A stretch of DNA of 64,000 nucleotides from Centroberyx gerrardi (taxonomy: Eukaryota > Chordata > Actinopteri > Beryciformes > Berycidae), in contig NC_136000.1 of NCBI RefSeq assembly GCF_048128805.1, positions 22,066,946-22,130,945 of the forward strand, in the 5' to 3' direction. A program made the position numbers and the translations under genes. Shown piece by piece: positions 21,525 through 34,279 of the stretch. Position 1 is the first letter of the stretch. Each line of letters opens with the position of its first letter. The notes under the pieces were generated by a model, which did no database searches, had not been told where the DNA came from, and saw only the letters and a program-made list of their open reading frames with translations.

Positions 21525-24026
21525 GGGGCTTTTCTAAAGAGTGTCCTAGTAGATGCTATTAAAATATCATATTCATATGAAATATACTGTAAATTATTGA
21601 GAGAAAAAAGTGTTATTTACTAAATCATGAATAATTAACGAGGGTGTCTGTGCATCACTAGTCTACGTGCTGAAACTGATTTATGGCACGGCTTTTGTTT
21701 GGTTTGATCAAATTGGAAAGCTTTGCAAGCACCGTACTTTGAAAAATGTGTTTATTGTTACAAAAACTTTCATATGCAGTTTTAAACCTGCATCCTTTTG
21801 AAAGCTGGAAAGAGAGAAGTCTCCTGCTCATGGCTGCTGTGACATCTCAGACCCAACGTCAGCAGATATAAATTATAAAAGCTTATAAAAACTAACTAGA
21901 CGCTCAACATTAAAACAGTCCTTAGCATGAAATGGGCTGTACTTTGTATGCTTAGAGCCATATAGTTGCGTAGCCTCAGTGATTCTCCTTCTGAAGTCAT
22001 CAGAATTGAATGTTTCCTAGCTGACATTGAGAAATTATTGCACCAATTATTTCACCAAGCAATATTTTCCATAGGCTTAAATGATGCATTCAGACAGGTA
22101 TCTTGATCATACCATAATGTTATGAAAATGCTACACAACTACATGAAGTACCCTGCAAACCACTTTTAAAGCCATCCCATATCCCAAAAATGGCATTCCC
22201 AGTCGGTTTCACATAAGAGATTTCAGTCGGTCTCTGAACATGTTTGGCCCCACTGACAAATATGCGCAGCAGGGTGCCAGCAGGAACACTTGCCAGGAAA
22301 TTGGGAGAGCTGATTTATTTAGAGAGCTCACTCTTTGATTAATACAGATCAAAACAATGAGCTGTACTGAATTGATTTCCCCCTTTTTTAATTATTTCTA
22401 CATTTGATCGAGGGAACAGTAAAATAATCAAACGATATGCTTGAGTTGGAACTTGCAAAGGCATTCACAGGCATTGCCACAGGATTGATCATGTTAACAG
22501 AATGATATGCTTCATTGTCAAAGGAAATTGATAAAAAAAAATATTCAATTGTGTCTCACAGCTATTCTTGTATTACTCACAACTCATTTCACCACAGTGT
22601 TAGTTTCTCCATAAGCCTTATGCAAATACCCCAATTAAAATACTTCTGAGGAATAAAGCTCTGTGCAAGAGTGAGCTCAATAATATCCTCTGAAGATAGA
22701 GTGGTACTTCTGTTTTCATATAAGAGAGAACAAGGGGAAAGAATCCTCAGCGCACATCACACTGTTATCTTTCGCTCATGATTTAGTTGAAAAAGATTCA
22801 AAGTAACAAGAAACAATTACTTCTGATGTCGGTTCATTTTCTCATTTTTTTTTTCCTTGTCTTGAAATGACTTTTTGCATTTGCTAATGCAAAATGTTCA
22901 GATGTGACATGTCAGCAAGAAAGGTATGGCTTGGGAACGGCTTTATGAAAGATAGATGATGTCCATCTGTGTTGAAATACATGTGTGGACGGGCGGCCGC
23001 ATCTGCTGTGCAGCACAAAAAAAAATCATGTTTTTTACATGCATGTCGCTGCAGTGTGTAAACTGACTGACACGTGAGCTAACCACACATTCTGCCTTCT
23101 GATTAGTAGACTTCTATATTTTCTGCCCTCATTTCATTCTGTGGTCCTGAAACATACATCAGGGCACTTATGGAAAGAAACAGAAATAATCCATATCAAG
23201 GGTCAACAGTCGTCTGAATGACCTGCTTATTCCTTTTTAGTGTGGAGCCACGGGAACTGCACAAAACGTTTGATATTCACAATTATGAGTGTGGATGTGC
23301 GTTTACATGTGTGGCTGCATTGCAGTGCATGACAGCCTGTGTGTTTGCATGTGTGTGCGGTCGCATAATCATTACCAATTTGTTCGGAATTAAAAATTAG
23401 GACTGTGTTCTTGTGCAGATTCTGACTGGGTCAGTGCTAACTGACAGGTGGACGTTTGCAAAGTATTATAATGCACAATAATTAAGCCTCATTAAATCAA
23501 GTCTCACACATGTTTATTGACAAAAGAGCTCCTAAACTGCTTACATACAAAAAATCACTCTTCTGCAGATAGAAAATAGGCCTCCTCATCTTGTCCTTGT
23601 CTATAGAACAGAAAAGCCCAGCTGAAACAGGAAAGCGCTGCTGATGAAACCCCTTTATCTGTCGGACTGGGTTTCTTGGCATTGCTTATCCACTGTAGCA
23701 AAGAAATTAGCCACTATCCACACACATAATCATCAATATATGTTTTACAGAAGTGCAGTTTTCAGTGGTTGCGCTCAGAACGTTCAGCTAAGTTGAAAAC
23801 ATTTACAGATGGTGACTAGACATGGTTTTCAGTTGTCAGATGGTAGCGGAGTCCCAGCGGAGCAGCGTGTGGTGTACACTTTGTAATGCCAGCCGTGGTG
23901 ACACACAGCTTGCAGGGATATGGAGAGAAACGGAACTAAACAGACACAGTCAGGATAGAGAGAGAGAGACGGAGAGAGAACCAGGGTGGCTTGAGAGATA
24001 TAGATAGACAGCTAGAGAAAGAGAGT

Positions 24027-24029
<3 letters not shown>

Positions 24030-24065
<36 letters not shown>
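24030..24065. repeat. (GA)n microsatellite
   Basis: An uninterrupted run of GA in a purine-rich region that starts near 23955. Confidence 0.95.
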
Positions 24066-24067
<2 letters not shown>

Positions 24068-24613
24068 ATCCAGAGAGGCAGGGAGGGCGCAGCAATATTC
24101 TCTCTTTAGTTCTCATCTGTGATATGAAAACCCCACCTCTCTATTAGAAAAGTTTGGGCACAATATGCTTAGCTTAAGCTGCTGCTCCCCCGAGAGTTGC
24201 AAACTCATAAAAATGTCACCACAAAACAGAACGAAATAGGCTGTTTCCCCCTGAAATGACTTCTGTTTCAAAGGCAGCTGTGAGACGCCGAGCAGGAGGA
24301 GGAGGAGGAGGCGGCGGGGCTCCCCGGTGGATAACACTTACAGAGGGTACGAGGGTAGAAGATGGAGTGACTCGCCTCTCTAAATATTCCCTGTGTCAGT
24401 TCCCCCCCACCCCGTCAACCACTTTGAATCACCAGCAGGCGACCATGTTTAACGTCCCGGGGGAGCCGTTGGAGAGCGGGTCACTGCTTGGTGCTCTGCT
24501 TGATCTGAGAGGATTGTTTATATTGGAAGAGAAAAGAGACGGAGCACGGCGGAGAAGACTCCCGGGTAGTTCAAGGTTACAGCAGAACTCTCCGCAGAGC
24601 AGGTCATGTAGAG

Positions 24614-24946
24614 CAGTGATTCTCAACCTTTTTCATATCAAGGACCCCTAATTTAGTACAAATTAAGGCCACGGACCCCCATTTGTTGAGATTTTATCTC
24701 TCGGACCCAAATCTGAGAATATTTTTATTGTTTGATATTTTTTTTGTCCAGAATTCCATAACTATCTGTATTGTAGGCAGAGATAACAGTGAAACTATGA
24801 TCAAAACAGTCATTCTTCTACATTCTCTAGTTGTTCTTGTAAATTAAATGATGGTGAAGTTTAACAATTCATCAATTTGCTGGGGACCCCCTGGAGCCCC
24901 CTCAAGGACCCCTGGTGGTCCCCGGACCCCACGTTGAGAACCACTG
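24614..24946. mobile_element. Intact hAT-type MITE, 333 bp
   Basis: The terminal inverted repeats are CAGTGATTCTCAACCTTTTT on the left and CAGTGGTTCTCAACGTGGGG (reverse complement) on the right. The flanks form an 8-bp target duplication with one mismatch (ATGTAGAG at 24606-24613, ATGTAAAG at 24947-24954), diagnostic of hAT. The interior has runs of GGACCCCC. There is no transposase; it would have depended on an autonomous element elsewhere. Confidence 0.9.
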
Positions 24947-25130
24947 ATGTAAAGTAGACCAACATGATCTCATAAAAATAATAAAAAGTCATGAAATGGA
25001 CACGCACTCTGAAACGCCCATTTACGTGCTGTGGACACGTATTATGTGAAAATAACATTTCTCCGCCAATTGAAAATACGTTCCAAAGGTTTGCTAACGG
25101 TTAAGTTTAGGCGAATAAAACAACTTTGGT

Positions 25131-25711
25131 TAAAGCTGCAATAAGTGAAATTTTCTGACCACTAGAGGGTGACAGAATTTGTAACATTTGTAAATAAAGC
25201 ACAGCAAAGCCACTGCTCTATGGAGGCCTACTAAGGACAAACCTAGCAAAGCACCGTGCATAAAGGCTAACAGCTAAGCTAACGGCACCTACGGAGAAGT
25301 GTCACCAGTTACCAGTCTCACTTTGACAGATTTTCTCCTGCTGAAGGTTACATGTCCCACAATGACAAGAGAAGAGGCAGGTAGCAAGTTTACTAGTTTG
25401 ACAAGTTTACTCGCTCGCTTCATCGATTCCGCTATTATGGAAACTTTTTTTTACGAATGGGAGGGGGTGAGGACCGCTTTTCAATTAAGCTAGTTTTAAA
25501 AAATAAATGAAAAGCTACTGAATGGTCTGGGAGGAGCTTCGTTCAGGAGCGGAATTTGACAACAAGCTTTAGAAAAGAGGTGAAAACAGCAACGCAGCTG
25601 GCAGCGTGTGTGGATATTGGTTTATATCATTATGTCTCAATGAAATCTCCACATAGCACACATTAGTTTCAGGATTGGTTATAAGGTCTGATATCGCTTA
25701 TTGCAGGTTTA
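25131..25711. mobile_element. Inverted-repeat MITE, 581 bp
   Basis: The left end TAAAGCTGCAATAAGTGAAA and the reverse-complemented right end TAAACCTGCAATAAGCGATA form a terminal inverted repeat. The right 130 bp recur, nested, at 5941-6062. It is flanked on both sides by near-identical copies of TTTAGGC.A.TAAAACAACTT.GGTTAA, part of a common fish repeat. It has no coding capacity. Confidence 0.8.
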
Positions 25712-26785
25712 GGTTTAGGCAAGTAAAACAACTTGGTTAAGGTTAGGGAAAGGCTTTGGTCATGGTTAAATCAGAAAAACTAAAAGTTAAAATGTGACTC
25801 ACGGTAGAAGTGTCCTTCATAAATGCTGGGAATTGAGATATGACGACACAGGCCGCAGGTTATTGCTGTGTTATGATGGGCAAAAACAGCAGGAGCATCG
25901 AGAACCAAGAAACTTGAAGGAATTGAGATAGCAATGTTGACATGGTAATTAGGAACTCTTGAGGGAAATGCCTTCAAGTCATTTTGCTTTGTGATTTTAA
26001 TAAGCTTTCCCACTGTCAGAGGACGCTGACACTTCCCAGTGATACCCTTAAATACATCATTAATCTGAATAATACACTTGGGCCTTCACTTGGATTTTTA
26101 GGCAGAAATTGAAACTAAGTTTTCACTCCCCGTGGGATGATAGAGGGTGATTACTGCCATGTAACTGTGATAGAGGCAGTATTCGGTAGCTGTATCAAAG
26201 AGTAGACTGTAAATTGTCAACACACGGGCATCTAAAGCATGGCTCCCAGTTAGCCTCCTTTCTCTGTGGTGAGGCATTATTTTTATCTCCTTCTTTCTGT
26301 GGCACATTTTGAAACTCATATGCTGTTGAGTTCCTGGCAGGGGATGATGTTTGTTTTACTTCAGTGAGAACTCTCTCTTATTACTTCTGGCACAGTATGA
26401 CTCACGGATTGTCTTAAAGATCATCCTTCACCTAGGGGTTTCAAACTCTCAATGGGAATGCTTTGTGCCAGCAGTTAGCCTTGTCCAAAGCCAGAAACTC
26501 TGTCACACAGGACAAAGCTCCGATGGCACGATTAATTAACTATTTAGTGTGTCATCTGAGTTAGAGATTTGAGTTTATTGAATATCATTTACAGGAAAGT
26601 CCACTAATGCAGTATTTCTGTACAACACTGTATGTTGCACTGGTTGATTATGACCCACTGATTGGTATCGTATCGACTTTAGCAACATGGATTCACACTG
26701 TTGCAATCAATATGTGTGTTTACTCTTATTACTTGCTGTGTGAGCTCTAGAGAGAGGATAAGGACAGGGTTTCTGTCAAAAGGTT

Positions 26786-27023
26786 TGATTGATGATTGAT
26801 GATGTCACCACCAGAAGTCCCACTTTCTGGTTTCCCACCCACTCAAAGTAGTTAAACTTCATATGTAAACATGGTCGCCCCCTTTATGCACATGTGTGAA
26901 AAAATTAATTATGTGACCTACTTTTCCCTCCAAAAAAGCAAGAGAACAAACACAGTCTGTGCCTTCTGTGTTTCTAGAGTCCCAATGTAATTATAATGAC
27001 ATCAGTATGTGTGGGAAGAGAAT
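26786..27023 (+). repeat. Unclassified interspersed repeat, copy A
   Basis: From GATTGATGATGTC through CCCACTTTCTGGTTTCCCAC to GTGTGGGAAGAGAATTTATT it matches the reverse complement of 28980-29300. A partial direct copy of its last 60 bp follows at about 27101-27166. Confidence 0.7.
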
Positions 27024-28793
27024 TTATTTTGCTTAACTCATGCTAAACTAATAGCATAAATAGCAGTAAACATAACCATAAACACTATGTCAACACATCT
27101 GTGTTTCTAGGGGCCAAGTGTAAAAATAATGAAATTTGTACGTGTGGGAAATAGAATTATTTTTTACTGAGTTCCATAGACTGTCTGTATCTCAGAGGTC
27201 AGAGTGCGCAGTGTGTGTGTGTGTGTGTGTGTGCGTGTATGTGTGCACCTCATGTGGCATGAGGCCAATATACTGTATGTAGGAGTAACATGAGTAGTAG
27301 GGAAAAAACAAGATGGAATTGATCAGAGTAATTAGTGAAGAGGGACATGCAAATTGTAACATACCATAATTCAAGGAGAATGAAGGTAGGCTTTTATTTA
27401 TTTTTTCTTTATCATTGTAAAATACTTATAGTCCTATTTTTTGGAATATTGGAATTTTTTGGATAAAAACTAGATGCTACACCTACAAATGAAGAACAAC
27501 AACAAGAAGCAGCAACGACCCTGCCCTAAAACAGGAAAGCACAGAGTTTAGAGAATGCAGTATGGAGAATGAAATACAACTCTAATGCTCCTAAAAAAAT
27601 GCATACTGCATTTGTACAGGACCATAAGTCTAACTTACAGTATGAGTGGCTGTTAGAAACAGGTGGGAGATGGGGGAGCAAATTAAACTATTCCCTGCAG
27701 CGAGGTGAAGATCTTCAAGTTGCAGAAGGATGAAAAATACCCTTCATCTTGGTGGTGTTGACATCAGCTGCCTGGGAGCTGCTGCAGAAGGTGCTGCTAC
27801 CTGGTTTAAAAACACGATGTATGGCAACTGTGTGTGGCGGAGTGGGAGAGTCGGCCGAGCAACACGGGCCGGTGTTTTGTCATGCGAGTGGTGATCGTTC
27901 AGCATAGCTTGACGCATCAGTTCTGACAGTGAGCAATTTGACCCCATCATCACAAAATCTCTCATGGATTGAATGAAAATGCAAAAGGAACAAGCATGTA
28001 ATTTGTGATGAGCTGCAACCTGTTTGGCTCTATGAAACCAAATACAAAAGAATAATACAGCTTATGGGTTGCTTAAAACAACGCATCCTGCTCCCATCAC
28101 TTAAATGTTCACAAACATACATGGATACATTTAGCAGTGCAGTCCTGCATACTGGGTTCACAAAATGATGTGAAATGTTCGGGGCGGAGAGAAGGTCTGA
28201 CAGACACACCTATACTAACTGCTGGTTGCAGCTAAAAACATTGATTTAGAGCCTCCATTCTTCCTCTCTTTTCTCTTTTCAAACTGGAAATTGAGCTCGT
28301 TTATAACCTGCTGCAGCACATACAAATCTTCAACAGCAACTGCCAGTTAAATAGGAAAATGTCTTTTTTTCATGACATTTTTAGGCCGAGTGGTGCTATT
28401 CAAATGTTGGCAAAATCTCACCAGCAGCCATAAAACAGTACATGATGAATGTTTGACAGCTCCTTCGCTCAGGTACCGCTTTATCTGCTTCAACAGTTAT
28501 TGATAGCTTGATGTAAGATTAAAAAGAGCCTCCAAACTCCAAAATTGCTCCTTTTGACTTTATGTATTCCCCCTCAAATACTTTCACATGTGAGTGCTGC
28601 TCAGCCTCCTCCAATAAAAACAGTAAGGCATTAGAGGAAGGGTGACTTGCTATAAAACGATATCCCAGCCTCCTGCCACTGCTGAGACCCCACAGCTTCT
28701 TACAACCCTGCAGCTGACACAGCATTACTTGGGCTATCTTGTTTTCTCCCTACTGCTCGCTCTACTCCTGCCTGCTATACACCAGCCTCATGC

Positions 28794-28822
<29 letters not shown>
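28794..28822. repeat. (CA)n microsatellite
   Basis: About 14 CA units. Confidence 0.95.
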
Positions 28823-28829
<7 letters not shown>

Positions 28830-28979
28830 TACACACCACGCCTCCTGACCTCTGAGACACAGCCTATGAAACACAAGTTAGTGAAGACTGATTCTATTTC
28901 CAACACGGAACACCAACCTTTAGAAACAGACGTGTCGACATAGTGTTTATGTTTATGTTTAGTATGCATTAATTAAAAT

Positions 28980-29300
28980 AAATTATCTTCCCACACTATG
29001 GGTACCAATGACATTATTATTACACTGGGTCCCTAGAAACACAGAGGGCACAGACACTGTGCTTTTTCTCTCGCTTTCTGAAGGGAAAAGTAGGTCACAT
29101 AATTCATTTTTTCACTCACATCAGCCCAAAGGGGACGGCCATGTTTACATTTGAATTTTACTGGCATATATATGCTATTTTTTTTTTTTTGCATGAAACC
29201 AGAACAGCGGGACTTTTTGTTTGTTCGTTTTTTTTTATTTAGGTGGGAAACCAGAAAGGCGGGACTTCCTGTGCAGAAGGAGCGGGACTCCATCAATCAC
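28980..29300 (-). repeat. Unclassified interspersed repeat, copy B (inverted)
   Basis: In reverse complement it begins GTGATTGATGGAGTCCCGCT, contains CCGCCTTTCTGGTTTCCCAC and CATGGCCGTCCCC, and ends CATAGTGTGGGAAGATAATT, matching copy A with several insertions. Confidence 0.7.
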
Positions 29301-30401
29301 TTTTAGAAACCCATCCCTTATCCTCTGTCCCTTGGAGTGTGTGTGTGTAATCCTAACTGTGTCCACCTGCGCGATGTAAATCAAAATAAGCACAACAATC
29401 TCTATGAGGAAAGGTCTCAGTTGGGTCAAAGGATGAGGGACCCAAGGATATTTGGGCCTCTGTGTGGAAACCGAGGGGCCGGGTGTCAGACATGAAGGCA
29501 CCAAAGGGAGACAACACAATTGATAAAATGTCGCAGAGTAACCCGCTTTACCCTTGACCATGTGTGGTGTTTGTGCATTCCACCTGTGTCTGTAAGCGGG
29601 TTAAAGAAGGGGGTCGCTCTCTGCCCAAGGTCCGGAGACAGACAGAGATCGATGGTGCCACACTTGTTCTTTTGCTCTTCTTCTTCTCTCTCTCTCCCTG
29701 AATGCATTCATGAAATAAATTATACATTAGACTTGGCTAAAGTTGTTTTATTCACAACAGCATACGGTACAGTAACAGGACAACATCAAACATTTAGCCT
29801 TGGGTAATGGTGGCTGTATTTCAAATTTTGGGCTCATATTGGCCTTTTATTAAATATTTGAGTCCATGTCATGCGCCTCCATATGATGGAGGTTCTTCCC
29901 TGACCACAGCTGTAGAAAAACAGTCTAGAAAACCTGCAATTAAATTTTATTTTCATTGCACATCTATTCATTTAATTGTCCAGTAATCTTTTTGTGTAAA
30001 ATAATTCCTCATTTAAAGGCAGTAACAGAGAAGAGAAAAGAGTTTGCCCTACCATTGGATATATAAAGCACCCTGCTTTAATTAGTCTGGGTTTCAATGG
30101 AGATTTTTAGTGTCTAAATGCTGTTTCAAAGGTTTTTCCACCTTGTCAAGAATAAAATTCTGTTTTGCATTTTTTTTTGCATGAAAATGGTCAACTTTGA
30201 AGATATTGAATATTAGTGCAAAATATCAGCTATTGGTGACTTCAGTCTAAAAATATTGGTATCACCGTTCAAAAACTCATATTGGTTGAACCCTATTTCA
30301 CAGTAATGATAGTTTAGTTTGAGTGATAGTTTGATATTCCACACACATCTATGAAGGATTTCAGGCAACTTGCTGCAACATATTACTTTGAGATTGAATC
30401 C

Positions 30402-30539
30402 TTGGCCTTCAGAAACAAATTTCTCACACGTAATACATCTCTTTTCTAAGGAGGTGTCTGCTGTTCTCGGGTCAAGGCATTACTGCTCCCTGTAAATGGA
30501 GTCCAGGAGCTCTTAACTGATAAGATTGCTTAGATCCCA
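30402..30539 (+). repeat. Dispersed direct repeat, copy 1
   Basis: It begins TTGGCCTTCAGAAACAA and ends TGCTTAGATCCCA. It shares TGTCTGCTGTTCT, AAGGCATTA, GGAGT, GCTCTTAACTGA and GCTTAGATC in the same order with 31569-31740. Confidence 0.6.
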
Positions 30540-31568
30540 TTAGCCATGTTGACAAAACCTTGCATACCATGAATGTGAGGAGTTCTCAGCTCCAAGAAAA
30601 GAGAGCCGGCTCAGTGTGGTGCCGGTACCATAGCAACAGATCAATACACCGATGGAGAAAAAGTATCTTCGGAGCTTGTTTTGTATTTGTTCCATGAGAG
30701 CATGAAAACAGCTCCTCAGACGGGGCTTGGGCTTGGACATGCACATGGAAGCTCACAGGTGTTTAAATAACCATCTCTCTGCATCTGATTTGCCTGCTGA
30801 ACGTATTCAGTGTGAGTACGCTTGGAAACTGAAGTGCTGGAGAGAGAACATCCCCATCCGACAGTCTGCTATATCAGGCCTCGCCACGCAAGCCTCAGGT
30901 CCCGCTGTCTGCCCCCGTTCCACAGTTTTCTGGTCCAAATTACAGCTGTCTTGTCTTCAGTTGACTGGATTAGAGGCAGGCTGCAGCAAACATGATATTT
31001 CTCTCCGGACCAGCAGGTGGCCGGGCCGACTGGGTGGCTTTAATTGGGGGAGAGCAGCGGGGTTCCCCCTCCGGCAAAGTCATGGCCTCCTCGCTCCCTG
31101 CGGCGTGGTTGGTTGCACACCAGCGCGCTGGTCATTACATTGAACAAGTCCTGAGCAGGAACAGAGGGTTCTCTGCCCGCTTGGCCAGCGCCGAACTAAC
31201 AAGAAGAAAAGAAACAAAACAAGGGATGGTTGGGAAGTGATGGTGATGGCGGCAAGAGGCTGGAGAGAATCAATCACACTGGGAGCCTTTACCTGAGTGG
31301 AGATGAAGCTAAATCATGAATTAGACTGAAGAATTAGAATCAGACTGTGCAACGCTTCCAGTCCAAACAGCCCAGTCTCAGCCAACTAGCAGGGTGCTGA
31401 GGCAGGACACCTGCACTGTGAATACCAATTGCCTATACTCTGGATTGATTTTACAGCATTTAGTATATGTATATACATGTTCTGACTATGAGAGTGTTAA
31501 ATCCTGTACAGATGTAGAAAATATGTAGAAAATATGTCCAGATGTGCCGATTTGCAGATGGAGCCGTC

Positions 31569-31740
31569 TAGGCCTTCAGAAACAAGAGACATATTTTCAA
31601 AAATAGCTCATTTGTACTATGTCTTTTAAAAAATATGTCTGCTGTTCTTATCTAAAGGCATTAATAGTCTCTTGTTGTATCTGGAGTGCATAAGCTCTTA
31701 ACTGAGAAGACTGATAAAAGAGATAAGATGCTTAGATCTA
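31569..31740 (+). repeat. Dispersed direct repeat, copy 2
   Basis: It shares the ordered motifs of the copy at 30402-30539, with about 30 bp of extra sequence. The family is not recognised and there is no coding capacity. Confidence 0.6.
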
Positions 31741-32030
31741 CATACATGACATCTCTGTACATACTGACATGTCTGGTCCCCTATAGACTTGTTCATGTGA
31801 ATACCAGCACATTTTTGCACATTCTGTATATAAACTTCAATCTTTCACCCTTTGTTATGTATTGCATATATAGATTTTTGTAATCCTCCACACTTTTCAT
31901 GATGCACAAATCTCACATTGTCTTTGTGTCTCAGTTTGTTCTGCAGCAACAGATACTGCTGCTGTTGTTTTGCACATCCATACTTTTAAAGATGCACACC
32001 AGATAAAGACACTGAGAAAATGAATTGTTT

Positions 32031-32078
<48 letters not shown>

Positions 32079-32082
32079 GTGC
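32031..32082. repeat. (GT)n microsatellite
   Basis: More than 20 GT units with a few interruptions. Confidence 0.95.
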
Positions 32083-34279
32083 ATGGGGTGCATCCTGCAT
32101 GTGTGCAGTGTGTGATATTTTATTTCCACTAACTTAGCCCTTTCGCCGCCGTGTCCATTTCAGTTATGAGTTATCATAATCATATTATCTCTGCACCGGT
32201 TCATTTCTCCATCATTTGTGCCTTTTTAGAGGAGGGCTAGATCTATTCATGAGCAATATAATATTGTATATAAGATTTCACACTGTCACTGTGTAACTTA
32301 AAGGCCCATTCACAACAGTCAACACAGGCTTCCATTTCAGTCAATTTCTGGTGGGTTTATGGTGTTTATCAAAATAATGGAAACTCATTCATGTGCTGCA
32401 TGGCTGACAGAGTCAGTATTCATCTTTCAGGGCCACTGAACAAGAGATTTTTTATGGCTCTATCCATCTCTTTAAAACCCTTTGACTACAAAGTTCCTTT
32501 CATGAAAAGAGATGTATTACTATGGAAATGGTCAAAGCCAGGGTGACCATCCCGTATGCCTGGCTGCTGTTTATCTGATGTCTGTGAATTCATTATTACC
32601 TTACTGAAAAAGCAGAGAGTGAGCTTCACACAAAGCATTTTCATAAAGACACTGGAAATGATATAGGCTGCTTTAGATTCATGTCAAAGCTCAAAATTGT
32701 TATGTAGAGTAAACATTTTTTTTAAGCATGTTCATTTTGTCTTTTTTTTTCTTTTTTTGTATTTTCTGGATATTTTTTTTTATATTCGATTAGTGTTTTT
32801 TTCGTGCATGATTGCAAAGGAATCTATATGGAAATTGAATGACTATGGTCTATTTGAATTAAGCTTTAAAATAGCCTATTAAGATTGTATGAATAGTTTA
32901 TGGGATTCCAACTCTATGTATGTATGAATTACTCCACCACAGTCTTCTAGGCTATTGCAGACTTGAAATGAAATCAGACTTGAATGAAAAAGAGTTGCAC
33001 CCATTGATCCCCAACTACCTTATGAAGGCTGTATCATCCAGTTTTGTTCTTTGTGTTTCCAGACTGAATAACTCGTCAGGTCTGTTCCTTGACAGTGGAG
33101 TCAGTCGATATGAATGAGTTGTCTCTCAATCAATTCTGTTTTTAGCATTTCTTTAGGTTTTTGGGGGGATTGATAATAACAAAAAGGTGTTGCATAGTAG
33201 ATTGTGCTGTTGAATATAGCTCTCACGTTGCCATGTGGTGACGGACGGCATTTATTTCTCACTACTTTGACTTTCCCACTTGAGTCTGTAGACTGCTATG
33301 ATACATAATTGAAACACTGGAGTGCCAGAGGGCAGCGCAAACTGAAATTGATCTTTTTCTTCAACATCTCAACATCTCATTGCCATTCCATTTGGGGCTC
33401 TCTGTATATTCAACATTCACACAATTCAATTCACACCAAACCCAGACTAGTGTGGCACTTTATATGTTGCTTGCGTTGGCTCAGATCATGAGGCTAGACA
33501 GCCGTACGTTGGCATTTTAAACCTACTTTACACAAACAAGACTAGTTTTCTCATTCCAACATTATATTTTAAATGACAAACATCACACTGAGGACAGTTT
33601 ATGCCTCGGACGTGGAAGTAAAGGGTTAACATTCAGTAAGGGGCTTAACTTGCCAGCAGGCACAGGGCTCAATCATTTTAATCAAATTTTCACAAAAGCA
33701 TGTGCAGGAGCCAACGCTTCTGGTATCTCTTTTGGAATATATTTTTCTATTGGCAAGAGCGGATCTACACAGTCTCTCATTTGAGGCAAGACCATTTTGT
33801 TTATCCCATTACAGACAGGAGCTCTGATTCTAAAAGCTCGCTCAGAAATCTGCTTTGTCCCGATAAGCCAATAAATGCTTCTTCATCAGTTTAGTGTTCG
33901 AATCCATTAAAGGAGCACTCTCTGTAGAAGAATAGAGAAAAAATGACTAAGTACAAATAGCGCCTTGAAAGACACTCATTGATCTGGGATATCTGAGAAA
34001 TAAGCTTCTGCATCTCGGCTGAATGTCAGTGATTGAATCTCAGGGAGACAAATCAAATTTTGAGTTGTGTTTCTGCAAGTCAGGGAATATAAAATACAAG
34101 GACAACTTCCAAACATTTGAAATGTTTCCCTTGCAACTTTGGTCAAAGTCTGAGGCTTTGGGAGATCTTGTGGATTGTTTGATCACGTGTGTGTGTGTGT
34201 GTGTGTGTCAGAGAAACTGTGTGTGTGTGAGAGAGAGAGCATGTGAAACCCAGGCTCAGGTGGCCAGAAAGCGCGCTAA

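Larger units (their letters stand above)
19030..24600. other. Gene-free stretch after etfbkmt
   Basis: I find no exon pair or conserved protein motif. It holds an A-rich block at 19256-19305, a (GT)n run at 21492-21520 and a (GA)n run at 24030-24065, and otherwise unique AT-rich sequence. The many short open frames have no family resemblance and no splice support. Confidence 0.6.

Noticed and set aside
24248-24640. Open frame around 24.3-24.6 kb with a Gly-rich run
   Set aside because: The Gly run comes from a GGA repeat, the frame ends inside the hAT element at 24614, and there is no conserved motif.
33885-33905. GTTCGAATCC, a tRNA B-box-like string
   Set aside because: No A-box at proper spacing and no cloverleaf could be drawn, so no tRNA gene is called.
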